The notes under the pieces are model-generated. The model saw nothing but the letters and a program-made list of their open reading frames with translations. It was not told where the DNA came from and made no database searches. DNA of 64,000 nucleotides from Chromohalobacter sp. 296-RDG (GTDB lineage: Bacteria > Pseudomonadota > Gammaproteobacteria > Pseudomonadales > Halomonadaceae), in contig NZ_JARANY010000005.1 of NCBI RefSeq assembly GCF_029889885.1, positions 53,329 to 117,328 on the forward strand. Reading direction: 5' to 3'. Numbering within the stretch: position 1 is the first letter of the stretch; each line of letters starts with the position of its first letter. Position numbers and translations under genes: made by a program. This document shows, piece by piece, positions 26,531 to 36,156 of this stretch.

Positions 26531-28114
26531 ATGACCACGACCCCAGCCGCCTCCCCGGCAACCCACGAGGCACGTCCCGTGCAGACCCATACCAATCTGA
26601 GCAGCGCTGCGTTGATCGAGCATGCCATCGCGCGCGGCGAAGGCCATCTCGCCGACAACGGTGCCTTCGTGGCGAACACCGGACGGCGGACCGGCCGCTC
26701 CCCGAAAGATCGATTCATCGTCAAGGAACCCTCCACGGCGGACTTGATCGACTGGGACAGCGTCAATCAGCCGTTCGACGCCGAGCGTTTCGACGCCTTG
26801 TGGGAGCGCGTCGAGGACTATCTGGCCGAGGGTGACAACTTCGTCTCTGAATTGCATGTCGGCGCCGATCCCGAGTATTACCTGCCGATTCGTGTCACTA
26901 CCGAAACCGCCTGGCACAATCTTTTCGGGCGAACCCTGTTCGTGCGTCCCGAGGGCTATAATCCCAAGAGCAAGAGCGAGTGGACCATCCTCAATGCGCC
27001 GCATTTCGAATGCGTGCCCGAGCGTGACGGCACGAATTCCGACGGTACGGTGATTCTCAACTTCGCCCGGCGCCGCGTGCTGATCGCCGGCATGCGTTAC
27101 GCCGGCGAGATGAAGAAGGCCATGTTCTCGGTGCAGAACTTCCTGTTGCCCGAGAAAGACGTGCTGCCCATGCACTGCAGCGCCAATGTGGGTGAGGATG
27201 GTGAGACCACGCTGTTCTTCGGTCTCTCGGGCACCGGCAAGACCACGCTCTCCGCCGATCCCGAACGTTATCTGATCGGCGACGACGAACATGGTTGGGG
27301 CGAGGGCACCGTGTTCAATCTCGAAGGCGGCTGCTACGCCAAGTGCATCGATCTCTCCGAGCACAATGAGCCGCTCATCTGGAAGGCCATTCGCTTTGGC
27401 ACGGTGCTCGAGAACGTGGTTCTCGACGAGTACCGCCATCCGGATTATAGCGATGATAGCCTGACTCAGAATTCCCGCGCTGCCTATCCGCTCGAGCACA
27501 TCGACAAGCGCGTGCCCGAGAATCGGGCCGGCGAACCCAATGCGATCATCTTCCTGACCTGCGACATGAGCGGGGTGCTGCCGCCGGTCTCGCTGTTGTC
27601 CAAGGAAGCCGCTGCCTATCACTTCCTATCCGGCTACACCGCCAAGGTCGGTTCCACCGAAATGGGAGCTTCCGAAGGGCTGGAAGCGACGTTCTCGACC
27701 TGCTTCGGCGCACCGTTCTTCCCGCGTCCGGCGCGCGAGTACGCCGATCTGCTGGTCAAGCGTGTCGAGGCTTTCGAGTCGCGCGTGTATCTGGTCAACA
27801 CCGGTTGGACCGGTGGCGCCTACGGCGAGGGCGGCTCGCGTTTCAGCATTCCCACCACGCGTGCCATCATCGCAGCGATCCAGAACGGTGATCTCAAGGA
27901 CGTCGAGACGCGTCACATCGAGGGATTGAACCTGGACGTCCCGGTGGCGGTGCCGAGTGTCGACGCGACGCTGCTCGATCCGCGTCAGGCGTGGGCTGAT
28001 GGCGCCGAATATGAGCGTCATATGAAGGCGTTGGCGGACAAATTCATCGCCAATTTTGCCAAGTTCGACGGCGTCGATGAGGATATCGTCGCCGCCGGTC
28101 CTTCGCTGCCCTGA
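26531..28114 (+). CDS. pckA: Phosphoenolpyruvate carboxykinase (ATP)
   Basis: 527 aa. It converts oxaloacetate and ATP to phosphoenolpyruvate, the entry to gluconeogenesis. Seen: [13 protein letters not shown], the kinase-1a loop [14 protein letters not shown], the metal site [21 protein letters not shown], and the C-terminal [17 protein letters not shown] stands about eight bases before the ATG. In E. coli pck also lies downstream of hslO. A hairpin follows the stop. Confidence 0.96.
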   Translation: MTTTPAASPATHEARPVQTHTNLSSAALIEHAIARGEGHLADNGAFVANTGRRTGRSPKDRFIVKEPSTADLIDWDSVNQPFDAERFDALWERVEDYLAEGDNFVSELHVGADPEYYLPIRVTTETAWHNLFGRTLFVRPEGYNPKSKSEWTILNAPHFECVPERDGTNSDGTVILNFARRRVLIAGMRYAGEMKKAMFSVQNFLLPEKDVLPMHCSANVGEDGETTLFFGLSGTGKTTLSADPERYLIGDDEHGWGEGTVFNLEGGCYAKCIDLSEHNEPLIWKAIRFGTVLENVVLDEYRHPDYSDDSLTQNSRAAYPLEHIDKRVPENRAGEPNAIIFLTCDMSGVLPPVSLLSKEAAAYHFLSGYTAKVGSTEMGASEGLEATFSTCFGAPFFPRPAREYADLLVKRVEAFESRVYLVNTGWTGGAYGEGGSRFSIPTTRAIIAAIQNGDLKDVETRHIEGLNLDVPVAVPSVDATLLDPRQAWADGAEYERHMKALADKFIANFAKFDGVDEDIVAAGPSLP

Positions 28115-28145
28115 CGGAGCGAACCATTCCGCGGAATTCGCCTCT

Positions 28146-28178
28146 AACGGGGAGAGTCGGCCATCGGCTCTCCCCGTT
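28146..28178 (+). terminator. Hairpin terminator after pckA
   Basis: Eleven-bp stem AACGGGGAGAG / CTCTCCCCGTT with an 11-base loop, 31 bp after the pckA stop. The following bases are only moderately T-rich. Confidence 0.7.
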
Positions 28179-28201
28179 GTGTATTGCAAGGAGGGTACGT
28201 C

Positions 28202-28708
28202 ATGCATCGCCGTCGTTTTCTGGGTTGGTTGGGCGTCGCAGGCCTGCTGGGTGCGGTGCCGAGCGTCGTGTTGGCGCGTCCCAAGCTGTCGCTGGAACGT
28301 AGTGCGGACATCCAGCCGCTTGAATTGAGCGAGGCGCAGTGGCGCGAGCGGCTCAGCAAGGAGCGCTATCGTATCTTGCGCGAGGCCGATACCGAGCCGG
28401 CCGGCAGCAGCCCGATCAATCACGAGACGCGGCCAGGGGAATACCGCTGCGCCGGTTGCGACTTGCCGCTGTTCTCGTCGCGTACCAAGTTTGATTCCGG
28501 CACCGGCTGGCCGAGTTTCTTCGATCACATCGAAGGCCACCTGCTGACCGAGATGGACCTGGTGCTGTTGATTCCGCGCACCGAGTATCACTGCGCGCGT
28601 TGCGGCGGCCACCAGGGTCACGTTTTCGAGGACGGGCCTGAGCCGACCGGCCTGCGCTGGTGTAACAATGGCCTGGCGCTGCGTTTCGTGCCCAATGAGG
28701 CGGGATAA
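28202..28708 (+). CDS. msrB: Methionine sulfoxide reductase B with twin-arginine signal
   Basis: 168 aa. The N-terminus [20 protein letters not shown] followed by VVLA looks like a Tat signal. The MsrB domain follows with zinc cysteines 83/86 (CAGC) and 131/134 (CARC), the motif [21 protein letters not shown], and catalytic Cys154 in [11 protein letters not shown]. It reduces methionine-R-sulfoxide. Most stand-alone MsrB enzymes are cytoplasmic, so export would place this one in the periplasm as a folded protein, needing a periplasmic or membrane reductant. AAGGAGG precedes the ATG. Confidence 0.9.
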   Translation: MHRRRFLGWLGVAGLLGAVPSVVLARPKLSLERSADIQPLELSEAQWRERLSKERYRILREADTEPAGSSPINHETRPGEYRCAGCDLPLFSSRTKFDSGTGWPSFFDHIEGHLLTEMDLVLLIPRTEYHCARCGGHQGHVFEDGPEPTGLRWCNNGLALRFVPNEAG

Positions 28709-28800
28709 GCAAGCGCCGTCTGCGTCGTGTCGGCTGTTGTGGTACCTTGTCGCGAACTTTTTGTCGCTGGATCGCCAGCCGCTGCAACGTCAAGGACATC

Positions 28801-31128
28801 ATGGACGTCAATCTCAAGATCGTTTCTCGGCTCGCCGACGAACTCGCCGTTCATTCCCGGCAGATCAGTGCTGCTGTGGCTCTGCTCGACGATGGCGCCA
28901 CCGTACCCTTCATCTCTCGTTACCGTAAGGAAGCCACCGGTGGGCTGGATGACACCCAACTACGCAAGCTGGAAGAGCGTCTGCGCTATTTGCGTGAGCT
29001 GGAGGAACGCCGTGTCGCGGTGCTTGCCAGCATCGACGAACAAGGCAAATTGACCGATTCTCTAGCGGCGTTGATCCAGGCCGCCGATACCAAGCAGCGC
29101 CTCGAGGATCTGTATCTGCCCTATAAGAAGAAGCGCCGCACTAAAGCTCAGATCGCCCGGGAGGCAGGGCTCGAACCGCTGGCCGAGGCGCTGTTGGCCG
29201 ATCCCGATCTCGACCCCGAGACCGAAGCGGCAAGATATGTTCGCGCCGCTGAAGGCGATACACCTGCCATCGAGGACGCCAAGGCCGCATTGGATGGCGC
29301 CAAGCAGATCCTCATGGAACAGTTCAGCGAAGATCCCGAGCTGGTTGGGCAACTGCGTGAGCGTCTGTGGAGCGAAGGGCTGCTGGTCTCGCGCGTGATG
29401 AGTGGCAAGGAGCAAGAAGGCGCGAAGTTCTCGGATTACTTCGAGCATGATGAGCTGTTTGCCAAGGCACCTTCGCATCGTGCGTTGGCCATGTTTCGGG
29501 GTCGCAACGAGAGCGTGCTGTCGTTGGCGATTCGCCTGCCGGACGAAGAAGACGCCGAGATCCACCCTGCCGAGGTTGCCATCGCCAAGCACATTGGCGT
29601 GGCACTCACTGCCACGCAGCCGGCCTCGCGCTGGCTCAAGGAAGTGGTGCGCTGGACCTGGCGCGTCAAGCTCTACACGCACCTCGAGACCGAGTTGATG
29701 AGCCGCTTGCGCGAACGCGCCGAGCGCGAGGCCATCGAGGTATTCGCCGCCAATCTCAAGGATCTATTGCTGGCGGCGCCCGCCGGGGCGAAGGCGACGC
29801 TGGCCATCGACCCGGGGCTGCGTACCGGCTGTAAGGTCGTGGTCGTCGATGCTACCGGCAAGTATCTGGAAGATACCGTTATTTATCCGCATGCGCCGCA
29901 GAAGCGCTGGGATCAGTCTCTGGCCACGCTGGCGGGGCTGGTCGACAAGCATGACGTGGCCTTGATCGCGGTAGGCAACGGTACTGCCAGCCGCGAGACC
30001 GATAAACTCGCCGGCGAGGTGGTCAAGCGAGCATCGCGGCCGCTTGCCAAGGTCATGGTCAGCGAGGCGGGGGCCTCGGTGTATTCGGCTTCAGAGCTCG
30101 CCTCGCGCGAATTCCCGCAGCTCGATGTCACCGTGCGCGGCGCGATCTCCATCGCCCGGCGCTTGCAGGACCCGCTCGCCGAGCTGGTCAAGATCGAGCC
30201 CAAGTCCATCGGCGTCGGCCAGTATCAGCACGATGTCTCTCAGGTGCAGCTCTCGCGCAGCCTGGAGGCGGTCATCGAGGACTGCGTCAACGCCGTGGGC
30301 GTCGAGCTCAACACCGCTTCCGGTGCCTTGCTGTCACGTGTTTCCGGCCTCAACCCGACGCTGGCCGAAAACATCGTCGCGCAACGCGACGCCAAGGGAC
30401 AGTTCACCTCGCGTCGCGAGTTGTTGGATGTCAGTCGGCTGGGACCCAAGACTTTTGAGCAGTGCGCGGGGTTCTTGCGTATCGCGGACGGCGACAATCC
30501 TCTCGATGCCAGCGCCGTGCACCCCGAGGCCTATACGGTGGTCAACCGCATCGCCCAACATCATGAGCGTGACCTGGCCGGCGTGGTCGGGGATAGTGGT
30601 TTCCTCAAGTCGCTCAATCCGGCCGATTACGTCGATGATATCTTCGGCGTGCCCACCATCAGCGATATTCTCAAGGAACTCGACAAGCCCGGTCGCGATC
30701 CACGCCCCGAGTTCAAGGCCGCCGAGTTCCGCGAAGGCGTGGAAACCCTCCAGGATCTCGAGCCCGGGATGATCCTCGAGGGCAGCGTGACCAACGTCAC
30801 GCACTTTGGGGCGTTTGTGGATATTGGCGTTCATCAGGACGGCCTGGTGCATATCTCGGCACTCTCCGAGACGTTCATCGAGGATCCGCGTCAGGTGGTC
30901 AAGGCCGGCGATATCGTCAAGGTGAAGGTCATGCAGGTGGATCTCGAGCGCGCTCGAATCGGGTTGTCCATGCGCATGGGAGATGCGCCGAGTGATGCCT
31001 CGCGCGTCGATGAGCCGCGTCGCTCGCGCGGGCAGCGTGGCGGGGGCGGCAAGCGTGAGTCGCAACCGGCAAGCGAAGGGCTCGGTGCACTCGGCGAAGC
31101 GTTGGCGGAGGCGCGTCGCCAATCGTGA
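28801..31128 (+). CDS. tex: Tex family RNA-binding transcription accessory protein
   Basis: 775 aa, the normal length. The N-terminal helical Tex region begins [20 protein letters not shown] and [12 protein letters not shown] YqgF/RNase H-like domain follows ([17 protein letters not shown] and [16 protein letters not shown]), then helix-hairpin-helix modules ([23 protein letters not shown]), and a C-terminal S1 domain ([18 protein letters not shown]). The tail is basic and Gly/Arg-rich. Tex binds RNA and structured nucleic acids and affects transcription and toxin gene expression in some species. AAGGA precedes the ATG at 28801; the frame is open 54 bp further. Confidence 0.94.
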   Translation: MDVNLKIVSRLADELAVHSRQISAAVALLDDGATVPFISRYRKEATGGLDDTQLRKLEERLRYLRELEERRVAVLASIDEQGKLTDSLAALIQAADTKQRLEDLYLPYKKKRRTKAQIAREAGLEPLAEALLADPDLDPETEAARYVRAAEGDTPAIEDAKAALDGAKQILMEQFSEDPELVGQLRERLWSEGLLVSRVMSGKEQEGAKFSDYFEHDELFAKAPSHRALAMFRGRNESVLSLAIRLPDEEDAEIHPAEVAIAKHIGVALTATQPASRWLKEVVRWTWRVKLYTHLETELMSRLRERAEREAIEVFAANLKDLLLAAPAGAKATLAIDPGLRTGCKVVVVDATGKYLEDTVIYPHAPQKRWDQSLATLAGLVDKHDVALIAVGNGTASRETDKLAGEVVKRASRPLAKVMVSEAGASVYSASELASREFPQLDVTVRGAISIARRLQDPLAELVKIEPKSIGVGQYQHDVSQVQLSRSLEAVIEDCVNAVGVELNTASGALLSRVSGLNPTLAENIVAQRDAKGQFTSRRELLDVSRLGPKTFEQCAGFLRIADGDNPLDASAVHPEAYTVVNRIAQHHERDLAGVVGDSGFLKSLNPADYVDDIFGVPTISDILKELDKPGRDPRPEFKAAEFREGVETLQDLEPGMILEGSVTNVTHFGAFVDIGVHQDGLVHISALSETFIEDPRQVVKAGDIVKVKVMQVDLERARIGLSMRMGDAPSDASRVDEPRRSRGQRGGGGKRESQPASEGLGALGEALAEARRQS

Positions 31129-31152
31129 AACGCCGCTTGAGCGCGATTTGCC

Positions 31153-31180
31153 TTGAAAGGTGGCCGGCCGCCTCCATAAT
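31153..31180 (+). promoter_or_regulatory. Sigma70-like promoter upstream of gshA
   Basis: TTGAAA at 31153-31158, 16-base spacer, CATAAT at 31175-31180; each hexamer is one base from consensus. The leader to gshA would be about 130 nt and contains GC-rich inverted repeats. CTTGAAA here also resembles a sigma32 -35, so some heat response is possible. Confidence 0.55.
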
Positions 31181-31316
31181 GGTTTTTTCATGCGGCGCGC
31201 TCAGGGGGCCGACGGTTCGCCGGAGTGTTCCCGGCGATGTTTCCGTTAGCCGCACACATGTGATCGTTCGGCGATGCCGGCAAGCCACGATCCACCGGTG
31301 ACACCAAGGGAAAGCC

Positions 31317-32942
31317 GTGCTTTTCCCAGACGTGAGGGAATTTATCTTGTCCGAAACACTCACCACCGCCATTGCGCGCATGCACGATCTGGCTCGCCAA
31401 GGGCGATTCGGTCGCTTGCGCCGCGGCATCGAGAAAGAAGGCTTGCGCGTCGATGGCGTCGGGCGCATCGCCCAAACGCCCCATCCCCATGCCCTGGGCT
31501 CCAAGCTCGCGCATCCCTATATCACCACCGATTATTCGGAAGCATTGCTCGAGTACATTACGCCGGTCTACTGTCGTCCCGACGACGCCCTGGCGTTTCT
31601 CGGTGATCTGCTGCGCTACAGCTACCGGCAGCTCGGCGACGAGTTGATTTGGCCGGCAAGCATGCCGAGCCGCCTGAATGGCAACGACAGCGTGACCATA
31701 GCCGATTATGGTACCTCCAATGTCGGCACCATGAAGCACGTCTACCGCAAGGGGCTCGACGTGCGTTATGGGCGTATCATGCAGTCCATTGCCGGTGTTC
31801 ACTACAACGTCTCGTTGCCCGAGAACCTGTGGCCAATGCTGCGTGAGCTCGAAGGCCGCGACGGCGAGACCCTCGAGGGCTACCGCTCAAGTCGCTATTT
31901 CGACCTGATCCGCAATTTCCGGCGCCACAGCTGGTTGCTCTTGTACCTGTTCGGCGCATCGCCAGCGGTGGATCGCAGTTTTTTGACGGGCGCGGCGCCC
32001 GATCATCTCGAGGCACTGGGTGAGCATACGCTGGCGGGACGTTACGCCACTAGCCTGCGCATGTCCGATCTGGGCTACCAGAACAAGGTGCAGGAGCAGC
32101 TCAAGATCTGCTTCAACTCGTTGTCCAACTACGTGGGCACGCTACGCCATGCGATCAGCACGCCGTGGCCGGATTACCGACGTTTCGGCGTCAATGTCGA
32201 TGGCGACTGGCGCCAGCTCAACGCCAATATCCTGCAGATCGAGAACGAGTATTACAGCGATATTCGTCCCAAGCGGGTGGCGCGTCACGATGAGACACCT
32301 TCTCAGGCCCTCGAGGCGCGCGGTGTCGAATACATCGAGGTGCGCTGCCTGGATCTCGATCCTTTCACGCCCCTGGGTATCGACGAAACGCAGATGCGCT
32401 TCCTGGATACCTTCCTGATGTGGTGTCTGCTCTCCGAGAGCCCATGGATTCCCGACGAGGAGTGCGATCGTCTCGACGATAACCGCCGCCTGGTAGTGGA
32501 GCGTGGCCGTGATCCCGAGCTCAAGCTCAGTGTCGGTGATCGCCAGCGCTATTTGCGCGACTGGGGGCACGATATCTTCGCCGAACTCGAGAGTGTTGCC
32601 GACTTGCTCGACACCAACGAGGAGGGCGCGCCGCATCGCGACGCCCTCGCAGTTCTGGCACCGCGCCTCGACGACCCCGAATTGACGCCCTCCGGCCAGC
32701 TTTATGCTCAATTGGTCAACGAAGGCGTCGAATACCTCGACCAGGCGCGTGCCTTGGCCGAGCAGCAGGCCGCCGAGCTGCGCGAGGCGCCCATGGATCG
32801 CGCGCGCGAGGCGCTGTTCGAGCAGCTCGTCGAGACCTCGCACCAGCAGCAAGACGATATCGAGCGCGCCGACCACGAGGACTTCGCGACCTTCCTGGCG
32901 CGTTATTTCGAGCGCGCGGGTAAACCTCTCAGCGTGGCGTGA
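31317..32942 (+). CDS. gshA: Glutamate-cysteine ligase (glutathione synthesis, GshA type 1)
   Basis: 541 aa. It joins glutamate and cysteine with ATP, the first step of glutathione synthesis. Family motifs are RRGIEKEGLRVDGVG, HPYITTDYSEALLEYITP, MQSIAGVHYNVSLP and IEVRCLDLDPFTPLGID. Two starts are possible: GTG at 31317 after AAGGGA, and TTG at 31347 after AGGGA. Both have good ribosome sites, and neither is ATG, so translation start may be weak on purpose. E. coli gshA also starts with TTG. A terminator follows. Confidence 0.94.
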   Translation: MLFPDVREFILSETLTTAIARMHDLARQGRFGRLRRGIEKEGLRVDGVGRIAQTPHPHALGSKLAHPYITTDYSEALLEYITPVYCRPDDALAFLGDLLRYSYRQLGDELIWPASMPSRLNGNDSVTIADYGTSNVGTMKHVYRKGLDVRYGRIMQSIAGVHYNVSLPENLWPMLRELEGRDGETLEGYRSSRYFDLIRNFRRHSWLLLYLFGASPAVDRSFLTGAAPDHLEALGEHTLAGRYATSLRMSDLGYQNKVQEQLKICFNSLSNYVGTLRHAISTPWPDYRRFGVNVDGDWRQLNANILQIENEYYSDIRPKRVARHDETPSQALEARGVEYIEVRCLDLDPFTPLGIDETQMRFLDTFLMWCLLSESPWIPDEECDRLDDNRRLVVERGRDPELKLSVGDRQRYLRDWGHDIFAELESVADLLDTNEEGAPHRDALAVLAPRLDDPELTPSGQLYAQLVNEGVEYLDQARALAEQQAAELREAPMDRAREALFEQLVETSHQQQDDIERADHEDFATFLARYFERAGKPLSVA

Positions 32943-32957
32943 GTCGAAGCGTTGTCC

Positions 32958-32989
32958 AAGGCCTGTGCGCACTGCGGCACAGGCCTTTT
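32958..32989 (+). terminator. Rho-independent terminator after gshA
   Basis: Eleven-bp stem AAGGCCTGTGC / GCACAGGCCTT with an eight-base loop and a short T run. Confidence 0.85.
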
Positions 32990-33047
32990 CATGAGCGAAC
33001 CAAAGACCCCACACGAAACGAGTCGGATTGCCTGAGGAGACGTGACG

Positions 33048-33566
33048 ATGATTACCCGATTGGCCGCGATGAACGTGCGTCGAGGCTGCTTGCTGGGCCT
33101 GGCGATGTGCGTGCTGATGATGGGCGTGGCCTTGGTATTGCAATATGTCTATGGGTTGACACCTTGTCCGCTGTGTATCGGGCAGCGTATTGCGATCTTG
33201 CTTGCCGTGCTCGTCTTCGCCGTGGGCGCGGTGCACAATCCGGGGGGACGCGTCGGGCGCGGCATCTATGCCGGCTTGGGCGCCCTGGCAGCGGCGCTGG
33301 GTGTGGCGATTGCCGCGCGTCATGTGTGGCTGCAGTCGCTGCCATCGGAAAGCGTGCCTAGTTGCGGTCCAGGGCTGGACTACATGATGGAAGTGCTGCC
33401 ATTGTGGAACGTAATCTCGCGAGTACTTTCCGGCTCGGGAGAATGTGCCGAGATACACGGCCTGCTGTTGGGCATGTCGATCCCGCAATGGACGCTGGTG
33501 GGGTTCGCCGTGCTGCTGCTGATTCCGTTGGGCATGCTGGCCGGTATCGTGCTTCGCCGTCGTTGA
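33048..33566 (+). CDS. dsbB: Disulfide bond formation protein DsbB
   Basis: 172 aa, four membrane helices. The redox pairs are Cys40-Cys43 (PCPLC) in the first periplasmic loop and Cys106 and Cys133 in the second. It reoxidises DsbA and passes electrons to quinone. The ATG at 33048 is eight bases from AGGAG; the GTG at 33042 is too close to it. rsd follows on the same strand after 79 bp, the same neighbour order as dsbB and algQ in Pseudomonas. Confidence 0.92.
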   Translation: MITRLAAMNVRRGCLLGLAMCVLMMGVALVLQYVYGLTPCPLCIGQRIAILLAVLVFAVGAVHNPGGRVGRGIYAGLGALAAALGVAIAARHVWLQSLPSESVPSCGPGLDYMMEVLPLWNVISRVLSGSGECAEIHGLLLGMSIPQWTLVGFAVLLLIPLGMLAGIVLRRR

Positions 33567-33645
33567 GCGGCGGGAAGGCGGCAGGAGAGCCGCTTTCCTC
33601 AATGTCAGGGAGTGGCCCGCGCGGCCATGACAGGAGAGATTCATC

Positions 33646-34155
33646 ATGCTGGAAGATACCAAGACGGCCCTCGAGCGTTGGGGTGGTGTTCACACGCTCA
33701 TTGACCGCTGGCTGCAACAGCGCTACGACATGCTGGTGACGCTGATGGAGTTGCGCGAGGCTTGCGATGCGGAACTGGAATCGGTTTCCAAAGCGCGTAT
33801 CGATGCCTTCAGTGAAGCCCTGATGGACTACATTAGCGGTGGTCATTTCGAAGTCTATCCGAAGCTGCGTGACGAAGCGGTGGCGTTCGACGACCGAGAC
33901 GCCCTGGCTCTGGCCGACCGTCTGCTCGAACGGCTTGAGATGTCCACGCAGTTGGTGCTGGAGTTCGACAATGACTACTCGACACCGACTCGTTGTCAGC
34001 ATTACGTGACGCGTCTGCCGGCCTGGCTCGAGCGTTTGAGCAAGGCTCTTACCGAGCGCTTCGCGCTCGAGGATCAACTCATCGCACGCTTGCATGCCGC
34101 GCATGCGCCGTCTGCCGACGTCGGCGACTCCTTCGCATCGCGCGCCTTGTCGTAA
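33646..34155 (+). CDS. rsd: Regulator of sigma D / AlgQ family protein
   Basis: 169 aa, all helical. It matches the Rsd/AlgQ family (TLIDRWLQQRYDMLVTLMEL, DYISGGHFEVYPKL, ALTERFALEDQLI). Rsd binds domain 4 of sigma70 and so shifts RNA polymerase towards alternative sigma factors such as RpoS, whose gene lies 17 kb away in this window. AlgQ in Pseudomonas affects alginate synthesis. AGGAG precedes the ATG. Confidence 0.9.
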   Translation: MLEDTKTALERWGGVHTLIDRWLQQRYDMLVTLMELREACDAELESVSKARIDAFSEALMDYISGGHFEVYPKLRDEAVAFDDRDALALADRLLERLEMSTQLVLEFDNDYSTPTRCQHYVTRLPAWLERLSKALTERFALEDQLIARLHAAHAPSADVGDSFASRALS

Positions 34156-34191
34156 GCCGGTTGATGCCCTCTGGCGTCAGCCCTCGGACGG

Positions 34192-36156
34192 TCAATCGTC
34201 CCGCAGGAAGTAGGTGGTGCTGCCGTCGGCGCCCAGTTGAGCGATGCTGGCGGGGCGGCCCTGTACATCCAGGGTGACCAGACCGATGCCGGCTTGATTC
34301 CACAGTCGCTCGCCGTGGCTGGCCCCTTGCGGGTAGCGTGGGCGAATGTGCATGGGACGACGTTTGGTGAACCAGTTGAGTGGCGACGCCGGCGCATACA
34401 GCCAGCGGTTGAGACGGTCGAATGCATCCAGTAGACGCGTGGGAAACTCGTTCTTGAGTCCGCTGCTGGTGATCTGCCAGAGACTTGGGCCGTGCTGGCG
34501 GTGGCGAATCTCGATATCGTAGACAAAGGAATAGTGCACGTCGCCGGAGAGGATCACGTAATTGCCGGGAGTGCGGGTATGACGAAAGATATTGAGCATG
34601 ACGCTGGCCGCGCCACGATGGGCCATCCAGTTTTCTGCATCCACCAGTAGCGGTTTGCCCGCCAATGTGAATAAACGCTGTATTCCTTCGATCAACTTCA
34701 CCCCGAACATTGGTGCCGGCGAGACGACGATCACCGAATGCTGTCCGAGCAGTCTCTGCTGGAGTTCGCTCAAGGCTTCCCAGTCCATTAACCCCGAAGG
34801 ATGGTGGCGGTGCCGTTCACTGCGCCAGCGTTGTGTGCGGGTATCGAGCACCACCAAGTGTGGCGTAGAGGGCAGCTGATAATGCCAGTGGTCGAAATCA
34901 TGGAGCCGCTCGATGAGAGCATCCTGGGTTTCGCAATCGAGGCGCTCCTCGGCGTCGCGGTGTTCGAATAGCGCTTCCAGCTTGGGCCATAACGAACGGA
35001 AGGCATCGGGGTCGTTGCCCCACCCCTGGCACAGCAGATACCCCAGCAAGGCATTGCCGATGATGCGTCGTGAAAACGGGTGGCCGTAGGCAGTTTCTTC
35101 CCAGGCGGCAGACAGGTTCCAATCGTCGGTAATGTCGTGATCGTCGAAGATCATCAGTGTGGGTAGGTGTGCCATCACGCGAGCGGCGTGGGGCAGACCT
35201 TCGCGAAAAGCCTCGATGATCGAGGCCTCGGCGTCGAAGGTCTCGGCCAGCGAGTCGTCGAGCGCGGGGCGTGTAATCTCGATAAGCGACCAGGGCGTTG
35301 GTGACCACGTCAGCAGGTACATGGCCATGACCTCGGCCAGCGTTATCAAGTGATTGTGCGCGCTGCTGGTAGTGAAAACCGGTTTGCGGACACCGCCGAA
35401 GAAGCGCTCCCGCAGCTTGTCGTTGGCCTCGAATGCGGGCAACAACTGCTCCCTGCGATAATACGTATCGGGATGCGTGTAGAGGCTGTCCGCATCCTCG
35501 ACCACGGCGCCTTGCACACATTCGCCGAATAGCCCCAGCCGCTGAATGAGCGCGTGGATGGCGACCAGCATCGGCCCAGCGACATCATCGGCATAGATCT
35601 GATCGCCCGTCATCAACAGCGCCGCCGGCATGCGGGAAGGGGTGTCACGCAACGCCTCGACATGCGCATCGGCACGTACCAGGCCGTCGCCGGCGGGGTG
35701 ATGTGGTTTGCGACATGAGCCGTGGAGCAGCGAATCGAAACGCGAGCGCAACACGAAGCTCGGACGGGCCGCATCGTCATGCAGCAGATGAGGCGCATAA
35801 TCGGCGATGCCTTGCGTGGCATCGGCGGTTTCCTCGGCGACGTGCAGATCGTAACCAATCGGCCGGTCGTAGGGCAGTGGCGCGGTAAGCGGCACATCGA
35901 TGAGATGCAGCCATGCGCGTTCGCCCACCGGTAAGCGCCTGCACAGCGAGCTATCCAGCGCGAAACGCTGGTTCGGCGACTCGGCGTCGTCGACATGCAA
36001 GGTTAATGTCAGGTCGAGCGGGCGCGACCCGACCAGCCAGATCACCAGGCGGTCGGGTAATGCGCGGCGCAGGATCGGGCCGGCCAGGATGTCAGGTAAA
36101 GAGGCAGAAGATTGCTTCATGGATGCCAGCATAACGGGCGGTTGGCATGCCGTCAT
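34192..36156 (-). CDS. PhoD-like metallophosphatase family protein
   Basis: About 654 aa. It resembles the PhoD-like phosphatase superfamily: LLMTGDQIYADDVAG with metal-binding Asp, PTLMIFDDHDITDDWN, and VILSGDVHYSFVYDIE with the final histidine. An N-terminal beta-sandwich of about 120 residues precedes the catalytic core. Unlike secreted alkaline phosphatase PhoD, there is no Tat signal, so it probably acts in the cytoplasm on an unknown phosphoester. The ATG at 36156 overlaps the stop of cra by four bases (ATGA), but has no clear ribosome site; ATGs at 36132 and 36120 (MKQSSASLPD) are alternatives. Confidence 0.8.
   Translation of the reverse strand: MTACQPPVMLASMKQSSASLPDILAGPILRRALPDRLVIWLVGSRPLDLTLTLHVDDAESPNQRFALDSSLCRRLPVGERAWLHLIDVPLTAPLPYDRPIGYDLHVAEETADATQGIADYAPHLLHDDAARPSFVLRSRFDSLLHGSCRKPHHPAGDGLVRADAHVEALRDTPSRMPAALLMTGDQIYADDVAGPMLVAIHALIQRLGLFGECVQGAVVEDADSLYTHPDTYYRREQLLPAFEANDKLRERFFGGVRKPVFTTSSAHNHLITLAEVMAMYLLTWSPTPWSLIEITRPALDDSLAETFDAEASIIEAFREGLPHAARVMAHLPTLMIFDDHDITDDWNLSAAWEETAYGHPFSRRIIGNALLGYLLCQGWGNDPDAFRSLWPKLEALFEHRDAEERLDCETQDALIERLHDFDHWHYQLPSTPHLVVLDTRTQRWRSERHRHHPSGLMDWEALSELQQRLLGQHSVIVVSPAPMFGVKLIEGIQRLFTLAGKPLLVDAENWMAHRGAASVMLNIFRHTRTPGNYVILSGDVHYSFVYDIEIRHRQHGPSLWQITSSGLKNEFPTRLLDAFDRLNRWLYAPASPLNWFTKRRPMHIRPRYPQGASHGERLWNQAGIGLVTLDVQGRPASIAQLGADGSTTYFLRDD

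Noticed and set aside
32142..33662. 506-codon minus-strand frame across gshA and dsbB
   Set aside because: It crosses two well-supported genes and a terminator and resembles no protein family.
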